A stretch of DNA of 64,000 nt, from contig NZ_CANSMR010000015.1 of the NCBI RefSeq assembly GCF_947648125.1, positions 62,001-126,000 of the forward strand, given 5' to 3'. Source of the stretch: an uncultured Bradyrhizobium sp. GTDB taxonomy: Bacteria > Pseudomonadota > Alphaproteobacteria > Rhizobiales > Xanthobacteraceae. Below the pieces are notes generated by a model. The model made no database searches and was not told the DNA's origin. It was given only the letters and a program-made list of their open reading frames with translations. Positions 1-9,000 of the stretch are shown one piece after another; position 1 is the stretch's first letter, and each line of letters begins with the position of its first letter. A program made the position numbers and the translations under genes.

Positions 1-1279
1 TCAGCACGTTGTAGGATGCAACGACGCGATCGTGTTGCGCAGTGACGAGTGCGTTGCGCGCATTGACCAGCGCTTGCTGCGCGTTGAGCACGTCGAGCGT
101 GGTGCGCTGACCGGCCTTGGCCTCTTCGCGCACGCCGTTCAGCGCGATCTCGGACGCGGTCACCTGCGCCTGCGCAGACGCGACCTGCGACTTGCCGGCG
201 ACCAGCTGGCCCCATGCGGTAACGACGTTGGCGCGCGCCTGATCCCTGGTCTGTTCCAGGACCAGACGCTGCTGCGCCAGCGATTCCTTCGACTGCCGGA
301 TCAGCGAATACTCAGCGCCGCCCTGATAGATCGGCACCGACACCTGAACCTGCGCCGCCGCATTGAACAGCCGGTTCACCGACAATTGCTGCTGGTAGCC
401 TTCGGTCACCGACGCCTGCAACCCGACCGTCGGCAGCAGCGCGCCTTCGGCAACCTTGGTCTGCAGGAAGTTGACGTCGACGCCGTACATCGCGGACGTC
501 ACGTTCGGATTCTGGGTCAGGCTGAGCTCGACGGCGGCCGCAAGCGTCGCCGGCAAGAAGCGATCGACCGGCGAGCCGGGCGCGAGATTCTGCGGCTCGT
601 TGCCGATGATGCGGCGGAAGTTCGACCGCGTGGTCGTCAGGTTCGATTCTGCGGTGAGCTGCTGCGTCTTGCCGGCCGCAAGTTGCGCCTCGGATTGCGC
701 GACGTCCGTCCGTGTTACCTCACCTACGTTGAAGCGATCCTGGGTCTGCTTCAGCGTCTGCTCCAGCACGCGCGTGTTGCTGCGCTGGACCTCGACGATC
801 GCCGCATCGCGCAGATAATCCATGTAGATGGTGGCGGCGCTCAGAATGACGGTCTGCTCGAGCACTCGCAGACCTTCGCGTGCCGACGACACCTGGCTTT
901 CGGCCGCGCGCACCTTATGCGGGGTCTGCGCGTTGTACAGCGACTGGTTCACCGTCAGACCGGCGCTGGCCGGATTTTGGGTGCCGTGGATCGCGTCCTT
1001 GATGCCTGTCGGCTGCTGGTCGGTGTACTGATATCCGCCGCTCACGGTCAGCGCGGCTCTCGGACGATAGCCTGAGAGCGCCTGGGGAACGTTTTCGTCA
1101 GTTGCCCTCACCAGCGCGCGCTGCGCATTCAGCTGGGGGTTGTTCTGGTAGGACCGCACCAGCGCGGCCTCGATAGTATCGGCGAGCGCGGGCACGGGGC
1201 CCATCTCCGCCAACAGAAGGACGGCAGTCGCAGCCGCGGTGATAGCTTTCACCCCACGCATCCCCGGTAATCCAATCAT
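1..1279 (-). CDS. tolC: TolC-family outer membrane efflux protein (3' end beyond the window)
   Basis: Outer-membrane channel partner for type I secretion or tripartite efflux. The frame stays open from the ATG at 1279 to the window edge (about 426 residues), so the C-terminus is missing. A Sec signal peptide ends near residue 32 (PALA-DT). The mature part starts with the typical segment EAALVRSYQNNPQLNAQRA, and the two internal TolC repeats are visible; the second half contains GQRTTLDVLNAQQALV, a family hallmark. No good Shine-Dalgarno precedes 1279; an in-frame ATG at 1261 is an alternative start. It lies 198 bp downstream of the pcm-like gene on the same strand. The family call is firm; the transported substrate is unknown. 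Confidence 0.93.
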   Translation of the reverse strand, partial: MIGLPGMRGVKAITAAATAVLLLAEMGPVPALADTIEAALVRSYQNNPQLNAQRALVRATDENVPQALSGYRPRAALTVSGGYQYTDQQPTGIKDAIHGTQNPASAGLTVNQSLYNAQTPHKVRAAESQVSSAREGLRVLEQTVILSAATIYMDYLRDAAIVEVQRSNTRVLEQTLKQTQDRFNVGEVTRTDVAQSEAQLAAGKTQQLTAESNLTTTRSNFRRIIGNEPQNLAPGSPVDRFLPATLAAAVELSLTQNPNVTSAMYGVDVNFLQTKVAEGALLPTVGLQASVTEGYQQQLSVNRLFNAAAQVQVSVPIYQGGAEYSLIRQSKESLAQQRLVLEQTRDQARANVVTAWGQLVAGKSQVASAQAQVTASEIALNGVREEAKAGQRTTLDVLNAQQALVNARNALVTAQHDRVVASYNVL

Positions 1280-1477
1280 TGTAGTCGCCGTCTCCCACAC
1301 GCAAGTCAGTTCCGGCGGTCGCTTCAGACGAAGTGAGTCCCGCCTCACCTTAGTCCGCAGCTAAGGGCAACGGAACTACCCCGCAACGGAACACGGCGGA
1401 AACTCTTCACATGGGGCAAACGGGCCACACTTCTGATTCGGAACGGGATTTTATCAGGTGGCGCAGTGCGGTGGCGG

Positions 1478-2140
1478 TCAGAAGACGAAGGCGGGAACCC
1501 GCTCGAGCCCGGGCAGCACGGGGGCCGTGGCGTCGAACAGCTCGCGATGCCCGAAATCCCCGTGGGAGTGCGTCACGATGGTGGCGCGCGGCGGCGGCGT
1601 CAGGCCGAACACCCCGACCAGCCGGCCCCCCTCCTTGAGCTGGCCGAATAGCCCGGTCGGGATAATCTCGGTCGCACCGTTGAGGACGATGACGTCATAC
1701 GGTGCGCCAGCGGCATCACCGTCGGCAGCCGCGGCGGTCTTGACGGTCACATTCTGGATGCCGAGCTGGGCGAACGCTGCGGTGGCCTTCCCGGCAAGCG
1801 CCGGGTCGCTCTCGGTTGCGCTGACCTGGGCGGCAAAGCGGGCCACGATGGCGGCGGCGTAGCCGGTCGCGCAACCGACGACCAGGACGCGGTCGGTCGC
1901 CTTGATCTCGGCGGCTTGCAGCATCTTGGCGAGCAACGCCGGCGTGATCAGGCAGCGCCTGGCCGCGCCCTCGGTGACGTCGAGATCGAGGTCCAGATAG
2001 GCCAGCGCCCGCTTGCTGGCCGGCACGAACACCTCGCGCGGCACGGTCAGCATGGCTTCGAGAATACGATCATCGGTCACGTCGCTCGGACGCACCTGAC
2101 CATCCACCATGTACTGGCGCGCGGTCGAAAAACCGGTCAT
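1478..2140 (-). CDS. Protein-L-isoaspartate O-methyltransferase family protein
   Basis: A 220-aa Rossmann-fold SAM methyltransferase of the PCMT family. The start is set at MTGFSTARQYMVDGQV, since the open frame upstream of it has no family-like sequence. The N-terminal region (MVDGQVRPSDVTDDRI, then REVFVP) and the SAM loop VLVVGCATGYAAAIVA fit the PCMT fold. Classical PIMTs carry GxGSGY in that loop and a T-A-A-like motif after strand 4; here these are GCATGY and LNGATEIIP. Isoaspartyl repair activity is therefore uncertain. Such divergent pcm genes commonly sit just upstream of tolC in rhizobia, as here. Confidence 0.85.
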   Translation of the reverse strand: MTGFSTARQYMVDGQVRPSDVTDDRILEAMLTVPREVFVPASKRALAYLDLDLDVTEGAARRCLITPALLAKMLQAAEIKATDRVLVVGCATGYAAAIVARFAAQVSATESDPALAGKATAAFAQLGIQNVTVKTAAAADGDAAGAPYDVIVLNGATEIIPTGLFGQLKEGGRLVGVFGLTPPPRATIVTHSHGDFGHRELFDATAPVLPGLERVPAFVF

Positions 2141-2262
2141 TGGCGGGACCCTGCAAGTCGCGGCATTGCCGCTGGAGAAGCTAGAACAGGGCCATCTTTT
2201 GGAACAAGCTTCGCCAAAACGCAACACGCCGTTGGCGAGCAAAACGCGCTCCGCAATGCGCT

Positions 2263-2442
2263 CTATTCGATCGTGACGGCAAGCCGGCCGATCAGGCGGG
2301 CCACTTCATCGAGATGCTCGGAATCATGCTCCTCGACGGCCCTAGCGAGCCGGCGGACACACTCATCGTCGCTGATGTCCGGAGCATCGCTCGGAACAAG
2401 CGTCGGCTGCGGCATCGACAGGTCGATCAGGGTTATGGCCAT
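2263..2442 (-). CDS. Small hypothetical protein (59 aa)
   Basis: Starts at the ATG at 2442, preceded by the Shine-Dalgarno GAGAGGTG. A GTG three codons upstream falls inside that ribosome site and is unlikely. The C-terminal half is acidic and helical (DDECVRRLARAVEEHDSEHLDE). There is no signal peptide or membrane segment, so it is probably cytosolic. It lies 122 bp upstream of the pcm-like gene on the same strand. Function unknown. Confidence 0.6.
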   Translation of the reverse strand: MAITLIDLSMPQPTLVPSDAPDISDDECVRRLARAVEEHDSEHLDEVARLIGRLAVTIE

Positions 2443-2575
2443 CAGAATCACCTCTCAAGACCCGGCGGGACGAAGTGTCGGCGGTTATTGAGTCGATTTG
2501 ACGACGTTTCTTGTCTGGCCGTAACGGACCACAGGCTTGTGATGGGCGATTGAAGGGTCTTGATGGGGCCAGAAC

Positions 2576-2650
2576 TGGCTCCCCGGGCTGGATTCGAACC
2601 AGCGACCATTCGATTAACAGTCGAATGCTCTACCGCTGAGCTACCGAGGA
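2576..2650 (-). tRNA. tRNA-Asn (anticodon GTT)
   Basis: Read on the minus strand, the 75 nt fold as a cloverleaf. The acceptor TCCTCGG pairs with CCGGGGA, followed by discriminator G and an encoded CCA. The D arm has AGCTCAGCGGTAGAGC. The anticodon stem ATTCGA/TCGAAT flanks the loop CTGTTAA (GTT). The T arm is CTGGTTCGAATCCAG. Confidence 0.96.
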
Positions 2651-2681
2651 ATAAGCGAACAAAACGTTCGCGAGCGGGCAG

Positions 2682-2709
2682 CGTATAACAAAGCCTTTCG
2701 GCCTTGCAA
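2682..2709 (-). promoter_or_regulatory. Probable promoter of tRNA-Asn
   Basis: On the minus strand, TTGCAA (2704-2709) and TATACG (2682-2687) are separated by 16 nt, ending about 31 nt before the tRNA. This fits a sigma-70-type promoter with a short leader. The rest of the gap from 2710 to 2906 shows no gene or site I can support. Confidence 0.5.
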
Positions 2710-2906
2710 AGAACCAAATGGGCCTCCGGCGAAACTTTAGCGAGGGACGGTAAACCTCTGCGGTGCAAGGCTTTGCCGGCGTTCCAGGGTGATGCAGGTC
2801 TGCCCCGGCTGTCCCGCTATCGGCGCTGCGGGCGCCTGGAAACACCGCCGGCGCGGCCAATTCGACGTGCCGCCGATTCTTCCACGGGCTCGCCCGGCCC
2901 CTGACC

Positions 2907-3275
2907 TCACTCCGCGATGAACGAGGTGGTCTTGGTACCGGGGTCGGAGCGCAGCCGCAGGACGTTGAGCTTGCAGAGATTGACGTTCTTCCACAGCACC
3001 GATTCATTGTAGTTGGCCCAGTCGACCTTGATGTTCCGGACGCAGCCTTCGTCGTCGTTGCCGAACTCGACGTAAGCGGTGTCCTGATTCTTCAATGTGC
3101 CCTCGAGCTCGTTCTCCCACTCGTCGAGGCCGCCATCAGGGCCCGTCGAAACCGAGAATCTTGATGGCGTATCCGGTCTCGTTGACCACCGAGACGTTGC
3201 GGTTATCGGCGGCCGACGCGGGCGACGCGATCAATGCCAGTCCCACCACAAGCAGTGCCGGCAAATAGACTTCAT
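2907..3275 (-). pseudogene. Small secreted protein gene disrupted by two frameshifts
   Basis: Three pieces of one small secreted protein lie in different frames. An ATG at 3275 with AGGGG upstream starts MKSI but soon drifts out of frame. One frame over reads LPALLVVGLALIASPASA, a signal-peptide core with cleavage site, then ADNRNVSVVNETGYAIKI up to GFDGP and a TGA. The other frame resumes as DGGLDEWENELEG and runs to the stop at 2907. One missing base near 3263 and one extra base near 3138 would restore a single secreted protein of about 120 residues. Either the gene is genuinely dead or the assembly has two indel errors. The C-terminal half keeps good codon usage. Confidence 0.7.
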
Positions 3276-3390
3276 TGAAAATCCCCTGGCAGTCAGCCGC
3301 ACATCGGTGTGCGGCGTCACCTCCTTAGCGATCGTGCTGCACGAGTACAAATCGTGCACAAAATGCGAAGCGCTTCGCTCAACGAACGCT

Positions 3391-3876
3391 CTATCGCGCT
3401 GAGATGGCGGCAATGAACAGCGCCGTCGCCGAAAGCGAGGCGATGGTCCGCACGTGGTTCCAGAAGGTCCAGTCGGTCAGATATCGCGCCCAGACCGGCG
3501 CGGCCGCGGTGCTCGCGGGATCTGTGACCGCAAGCTGATCGTTCAGCGGCACGTTGAAGACGACAGTGACGACGAACATCCCGACGACATAGAGGCCGCC
3601 ACCGCAGATCATCGCAAGCGCGCCCGGCTCCTGCCATCGCAGCCCGCCGAGCAGGACCAGCACGGCGCAAGTCAGCGTGGTGCCGAGGAAGAGCGGCATG
3701 AACAGCGAGCGCACGATGTCGACATTGATCGCGTTCATCGCCGGGATGCCGGCGGCTTGATCGATGCGGCCGAGCGCGGTCATGACGAACGCCGAGAACG
3801 CGAAATAGACTCCGGCAAGCAGGCCGCAGCCGAGCGCAGAAAACCACAGCAAGCCCGAGGTCAGGATATTGCGCAC
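3391..3876 (-). CDS. DUF1772 (anthrone oxygenase-like) membrane protein
   Basis: A 161-aa integral membrane protein with four predicted hydrophobic helices: an N-terminal one (LLWFSALGCGLLAGVYFAF), two central ones and a C-terminal one. The layout and the WNHVRTIASLSATALF ending match DUF1772. The start is the GTG at 3876, which follows an excellent GGAGGTGGAGC site; a longer frame up to 4023 would run through the shared promoter. It is divergent from the TetR gene at 3969, so it is the likely regulated target. Biochemical role unknown. Confidence 0.8.
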   Translation of the reverse strand: MRNILTSGLLWFSALGCGLLAGVYFAFSAFVMTALGRIDQAAGIPAMNAINVDIVRSLFMPLFLGTTLTCAVLVLLGGLRWQEPGALAMICGGGLYVVGMFVVTVVFNVPLNDQLAVTDPASTAAAPVWARYLTDWTFWNHVRTIASLSATALFIAAISAR

Positions 3877-3902
3877 TGCTCCACCTCCAAAAGCGAGGGA
3901 TA

Positions 3903-3940
3903 CTCGCATTTGTAAAATGCGATAAACTCTCGTATTAGAG
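3903..3940 (+). promoter_or_regulatory. Palindromic operator and promoter between DUF1772 and tetR
   Basis: A perfect palindrome TCGCATTT-GTA-AAATGCGA occupies 3904-3922, and a second inverted repeat CTCT-6 nt-AGAG lies at 3927-3940. On the plus strand TTGTAA (3910-3915), a 17-nt spacer and TATTAG (3933-3938) form a plausible promoter for the TetR gene. The first palindrome overlaps the -35 box and the second the -10 box. A TetR dimer binding here could repress both divergent genes; the binding itself is inferred. Confidence 0.65.
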
Positions 3941-3968
3941 GCGTCAACCCCGATTGCGGAAGAGAGAG

Positions 3969-4658
3969 ATGGCGAGACGAAAGGCCGCGCCCGCGTTAGT
4001 GCCAAAGGCAGCGACAGCGGCAAGGGCCGCGCCCGGGGTGGAAGCGCCCCTGCCCGGGCTGGCGCGGCTTGCTCCGACGCAACAGCGCAGCCGCGAGCGG
4101 TTCGAGCGCATCCTCGCCTGCGCGACCGAGATCATGGCGGAGAAAGGCAGCGAGGCCTTCCGCATGAGCGACATCGTCGAGCGCAGCGGCGTCGCATTCG
4201 GCTCGCTCTACCAATATTTCCCCGACAAGGCCGCGATCATCGGCACGCTGGCGGAACGGCATAACGCCGTCGGCCGCGATTGCGTCAGGCGCGATCTGGC
4301 CACTGTCTCGTCCGCGCGCGACCTCCACCCGGCGCTATGCCGGATCGTCGACAGTTACTACGAGATGTTCATGCGCGAGCCTGTGATGCGCGACATCTGG
4401 CAGGCGACCCAGGCCGACCGCGCCCTGCAAAAGCTCGATGCGGACGACATGGCCGTGCTCTCCGGCCTGTTGTCCGACGCGGTCAGGCGGGTTGCGCCCG
4501 GCATGCCGGCCGCCACTCTCGCCACCTTCTCGGGACTGACGATGACACTGATCGCGGCCGCCGTGCGTCACGCGATCACGCTGCCGCCGCGCAAAGCGCG
4601 GCAGGTGCTGACGCAATTCAAGACCATGCTGCCGGGTGACCTCGCCGGGCTGGCATGA
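3969..4658 (+). CDS. TetR/AcrR-family transcriptional repressor
   Basis: A 229-aa cytosolic DNA-binding regulator. The ATG at 3969 follows GGAAGAGAG; an in-frame TTG at 3954 is less likely. Residues 1-38 are a basic Ala/Pro-rich tail. The HTH follows: RSRERFERILACATEIMAEKG, then MSDIVERSGVAFGSLYQYFPDKAAI, the canonical TetR recognition segment ending in LYxYFxxK. The remainder is the helical ligand-binding and dimerisation domain. It is divergent from the DUF1772 gene, with palindromes in the shared promoter, so autoregulation is likely. The inducer is unknown. Confidence 0.92.
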   Translation: MARRKAAPALVPKAATAARAAPGVEAPLPGLARLAPTQQRSRERFERILACATEIMAEKGSEAFRMSDIVERSGVAFGSLYQYFPDKAAIIGTLAERHNAVGRDCVRRDLATVSSARDLHPALCRIVDSYYEMFMREPVMRDIWQATQADRALQKLDADDMAVLSGLLSDAVRRVAPGMPAATLATFSGLTMTLIAAAVRHAITLPPRKARQVLTQFKTMLPGDLAGLA

Positions 4659-4674
4659 CCACGATCGCGCAGAC

Positions 4675-4692
4675 GCCGGGAATTTGCCCGGC
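4675..4692 (+). terminator. Weak hairpin downstream of tetR
   Basis: GCCGGG-AATTTG-CCCGGC forms a 6-bp stem 16 nt after the tetR stop, without a clear T-run, so intrinsic termination is uncertain. The rest of the gap to 4954 holds no supported gene. Confidence 0.3.
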
Positions 4693-4954
4693 TTGCCTAC
4701 ACTGTCACGTCTCCCTAAAATTCCTGCGATATTGGACGGCTATGAATATTGCCGGGAAGTCCAAGAGTTTTTCGCAACAAGTGATCTGTCTCACACGAGG
4801 TGCGGCCTTGCCGACCTAGGTTCCCCGAAGGGTCATCAGCGTTTTATTAACCAAAGCGGGCGCCATCGTTCTTTTCATAAAATTCGAACGAATCGCTCAA
4901 TCCGGACCGAAGACAGTTTTGCGACCATGGCGCTCTCGAACCTCGGAGAGCGCG

Positions 4955-5137
4955 ATGAGCGAAGTCGAATTTGATCTGCTGCTGGACGCCGTGCGAACGG
5001 CGATCGCGCCTATTGCTCAGGAGGATTTCGTGGCTCAGCCGACGCCCCGCATTCAGCCGCCGCCGCGCGCCGCCAATGACAACCAGGTGCAGTGGCCGCT
5101 GATTCCGTTTCCTGAAGGCTGGTACGCCGCGAGCTAA
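4955..5137 (+). CDS. Small hypothetical protein (60 aa)
   Basis: The ATG at 4955 has CGGAGAGCG upstream and opens MSEVEFDLLLDAVRTAIAPI. The protein is soluble and proline-rich in its second half (PRIQPPPRAANDNQ) and ends PFPEGWYAAS. The AANDN segment is common in small rhizobial proteins. No domain recognised. A longer frame starting at 4919 lacks a ribosome site. Confidence 0.6.
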   Translation: MSEVEFDLLLDAVRTAIAPIAQEDFVAQPTPRIQPPPRAANDNQVQWPLIPFPEGWYAAS

Positions 5138-5180
5138 TGCGGCTTCTCACTTATTGGCTGCAAGCCATTGATGAGATGAG

Positions 5181-5254
5181 TGGAGGCCACGACCAGAATT
5201 GAACTGGTGTACACGGTTTTGCAGACCGTTGCGTAACCACTCCGCCACGTGGCC
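5181..5254 (-). tRNA. tRNA-Cys (anticodon GCA)
   Basis: A minus-strand cloverleaf of 74 nt. The acceptor GGCCACG pairs with CGTGGCC, then discriminator T and encoded CCA. The anticodon stem ACGGT/ACCGT encloses CTGCAAA (GCA). The T arm contains GTTCAATTC. Confidence 0.95.
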
Positions 5255-5269
5255 CCTTGCGGCGCACTT

Positions 5270-5297
5270 CATATACGCCCTCTCTGCGATAGGCAAC
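5270..5297 (-). promoter_or_regulatory. Probable promoter of tRNA-Cys
   Basis: On the minus strand a TATATG -10-like box (5270-5275) lies 15-16 nt downstream of TTGCC (5291-5297), about 15 nt before the tRNA 5' end. Confidence 0.4.
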
Positions 5298-5309
5298 TAA
5301 GCCGGACAG

Positions 5310-6035
5310 CTAGCGTCGGCGCTTCCGGAAGTCCCGCTTCTTCGGTTTTGGCGCCAATTCCGGCATTTCGGCCTGCACTTCGCTGAATCTCGCCAGCATC
5401 CGCTCGAAACTATCAGTTAACGTTGTGGCGATATCCGGCCGCTTCTCCAGCCCTGCCAGCAGGATCGCGGCTGCCTCGATGGTGGACAGGCCGTCGCGCC
5501 GCGGTTCCCGGCGCAGTTTGCCGTACAACGAGGGCCGTTTCGGTCCGAGAATCACCCGCTGGCACTTCAGCATCCAGGCATTGCGCCACCACAGCGCCTT
5601 GGCCTGGCTCCAGGTGCCGTCGAGCAGCACGATGCCCTCGATGTCGGAGAGGATCGCGCGCTGGTGCGGCTCCAACTCACCCTTACGATTGATCGCGACG
5701 ATCTCGGCGTCGGTATCGAGATCCTCGGCCTTGGCCGAGCCGAGATAGAGCACCGCCCAGCGCGACGGGTCGGGCACCGGCCGGCCCAGCGCCTTGGAGA
5801 GGCTGGGCCAGGACAGCCCGATCCGGACCACGGCGTTCTCGAAATGCCGCGCCAACAGCCGCGCGGTGCCCAGCGCCCTGTCCTGCTCCTGCGGATGGAT
5901 CAGGATCAGGAGCTGGATCCGGCTTTTGATCGGCGTGACGCTGTCGCAGATGCACAGTGGCATCGGCTTGCCGCAATGCGGGCACTCCGGAATCTCGGTG
6001 ACAAGGTCGGTCTTTGTTTCGGTCGGTTCAGCCAT
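5310..6035 (-). CDS. DTW-domain tRNA-uridine aminocarboxypropyltransferase
   Basis: A 241-aa DTW-domain enzyme. The family transfers the 3-amino-3-carboxypropyl group of SAM to uridine in tRNA (acp3U, as by E. coli TapT/YfiP). A zinc-binding N-terminus CPHCGKPMPLCIC (residues 18-30) is followed by LLILIHPQEQDRALGTARLL. The signature is LLDGTWSQAKALW, with DGTW in place of the usual DxTW, then PRRDGLSTIEAAA. The C-terminus is very basic (KPKKRDFRKRRR). It lies 37 bp after the last RND pump on the same strand, so it may be cotranscribed with that operon without a functional link. Confidence 0.9.
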   Translation of the reverse strand: MAEPTETKTDLVTEIPECPHCGKPMPLCICDSVTPIKSRIQLLILIHPQEQDRALGTARLLARHFENAVVRIGLSWPSLSKALGRPVPDPSRWAVLYLGSAKAEDLDTDAEIVAINRKGELEPHQRAILSDIEGIVLLDGTWSQAKALWWRNAWMLKCQRVILGPKRPSLYGKLRREPRRDGLSTIEAAAILLAGLEKRPDIATTLTDSFERMLARFSEVQAEMPELAPKPKKRDFRKRRR

Positions 6036-6072
6036 CGCTTCGCTATACGCGTGCGGAGCCGTTCAATCCAAC

Positions 6073-9000
6073 CTATTCCGCCGGAGCATGCACGCCTGAC
6101 GGCGCCGGGCGCTGGCGCAACCGGTCGATCAACAGATAGATCACCGGCGTGGTGTAGAGCGTCAGGATCTGCGACACGAACAGGCCGCCGATGATGGTGA
6201 TGCCGAGCGGCCGGCGCAACTCGGTGCCCGGGCCGGTCGCGATGACCAGCGGAATGCCGGCGAACAGCGCGGCCATGGTCGTCATCAGGATCGGGCGGAA
6301 GCGCGCCCGGCAGGCCTCGAAGATCGCATCCCGTGACGACAGGCCCTGATGCCGCTCGGCCTCGAGCGCGAAGTCGACCATCATGATGCCGTTCTTCTTG
6401 ACGATGCCGATCAACAGGATGATGCCGACAAAGGCGATCACCGTCAGCGGCGTGTTGGTGACCTGCAACGCCAGCAAGGCGCCGAGGCCGGCCGACGGCA
6501 GTGTCGAGATGATCGTGATCGGATGCGCCAGGCTCTCATAGAGCACGCCAAGCACGATATACATCGCAACCAGCGCGCCGAGGATCAAAAGCGGCTGCCG
6601 TCCGCTGGTCTTGTTGAAGTCGCCGGCATTGCCGTCGAAGCTGCCGCGAATGCCCTCGGGCATATGCAGCTCGTTGACCGCCTGCTGGATGTTCGTGGTC
6701 GCGACCTCCAGCGGCACGTCCGGCAGCAGGTTGAACGACACTGTGGTCGAGGGGAAGCCTCCGGAGTGATAGACCGCGAGCGCCGACAGTCCGCGCTGGT
6801 AGTGCACGAGCGCCGACAGCGGTACCTGCACGTCGTTGGCGCCGGCGACGTAGATGCGCTCGAGGTTCGACGGGTCGCTCTGGAATTTCGGATCGATCTC
6901 GAGCACCACCACGTACTGGTTGCGCTGGGTGTAGATGTACGAGATCTGCCGCTGCGAGAACGCGTTGTTGAGCGCGTTGTCGATGTCCTGCACCCGGACG
7001 CCGAGGCTGGAGGCGATCTTGCGATCAATCACGAGGTTGAGCTGCAGGCCGCCGGGGTCGCGGTCGGCGGAGACATCGGTGATGCCCTCCACCGTCTCCA
7101 TGCGCTTGGCGACGAGCGGCGCCCATTTCTGCAACAGATCGAGATCGGTCGAGGCGAGCGTGTACTGGTAGTCGGAATCGCTCTGCCGGCCGCCGGTGCG
7201 GATGTCCTGGGCAGCGAACATGAACAGGCGGATGCCCGGCACCATGAACAGGTTGCGGCGCAGCCGGTCGATCACCTGCGCGGTCGACAGGCCTCCCCGC
7301 TCCTCCGGCGGCTTCAGGCTGATGAACATGGTGCCGCGGTTGGAGGTGGCGCCGCCCGGGCCGCCGCCGGAGCCGACCGACGAGCCGATGCCGGCGACCG
7401 CGGGGTCGGCCATCACGATGTCGGCGAGCCGCTGCTGCAGACCGAGCATCGACTGGAACGAGATATCGGCGGAAGCGCGGGTCGCCCCGATCACGAAGCC
7501 GCTGTCGTCGGTCGGGAAATAGGCCTTCGGCGTCTTGACGTACAGCACCACCGTCAGCGCGACGGTGGCGAAGAACACCACCAAGGTCAGAAAGGGATAA
7601 CCGAGCACGATGCGCAGGGTCGACGCATAGAACGCCACGACCCGCGAGAGCGTGCCCTCGATGGCACGGTCGTACCAGGTGGCGCGATCCGAGGTCGCCT
7701 CCTTGATGTAGTGCGCGCAGATCATCGGCGTGATCGTCACCGACACCAGGGTCGACACGATGATGGCAAACGTCAGGGTCAGCGAGAACTCGCGCAGCAG
7801 GCGGCCGACGATCCCGTCCATGAAGATCAGCGGCGTGAAGGCCGCGATCAGCGACAGCGAGATCGACAGCACCGTGAAGCCGATCTGCTTGGCGCCTTCG
7901 ACCGCGGCCGGATAGGGCGCCATGCCCTGCTCGAGATTGCGGTACATGTTCTCGATCATCACGATGGCGTCGTCGACCACGAAGCCGACGGAGATCGCGA
8001 GCGCCATCAGCGACAGATTGTCGATCGAGAAGCCGGCGAGCCACATCCCGGCGCAGGTGCCGGCCAGCGCCAGCGGCACCGAGACGCCGGCGGCGATCGT
8101 CGGTACGATCCTGCGCAGGAACACGAACACCACGACCATCACGAGCATGGCGGTCGCCAGCAGCGTGAACTGCATGTCCTCGACGCTGGCTCGGATCGTT
8201 CCGGTGCGATCGACCAGCGTCGCGATCTCGACACCGGCCGGGATCCACTGCTTCAGTTCCGGCAGCATCCTGCGAACGCCATCGACGGTGTCGATGACAT
8301 TGGCGTCGCCCTGCTTGGTGATCTGGATCAGCACCGCCGGCTGCTTGTTGAACCAGGCGATCGAGCGCGAGTTGCGCACGGAATCCTCGACCTCGGCGAC
8401 ATCCGAGAGACGGACGAAATTGCCGTTCGAGCTCTTGATGACGATGTCGCGGAACTCGGCCGCGGTGCGCATCTGCTTGTTGATCGAAAGCGTCTCGCTC
8501 AGCCGGTCGCCGTTGAAGATGCCGACCGGGCCAAGCGGATTGGCATTGATGATCGCAAGCCGGACGTCGTCAGTCGCGATCCCGGCGTTGGCCAACGACA
8601 CCGGATTGAGCGCGATGCGCACCGCCGGCTGGTCGGCGCCACTGACCGTCACCTCGCCGACCCCCGGCACCTGCGAGATGCGCTGCGCCAGCACGGTGTC
8701 GGCGACGTCGTACATCGCGCTGGTCGAGATCGTCTTCGAGGTCAGCGCCAGCACGAACACCGGTGCTGCGGCCGGATTGGCCTTGCGGAATTTCGGCAGC
8801 GACGGCAGGTCGCTCGGCAGGTCGGCGAGCGAGGCGTTGATCGCGGCCTGCACGTCGCGCGCGGCGCGGTCGATGTTGCGGCCGATCGAGAACTGCACCT
8901 GGATGCTGGTGGTGCCGAGCGAACTCGTCGAGGTGATCTGGTCGACGCCCGAAATGGTGCCGAGCTTGCGCTCCAGCGGCGCTGCGACGGTCGCGGCCAT

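Noticed and set aside
4636-4974. 112-codon frame after tetR
   Set aside because: Composition is non-native, it overlaps the tetR end and the next small gene, and has no ribosome site.
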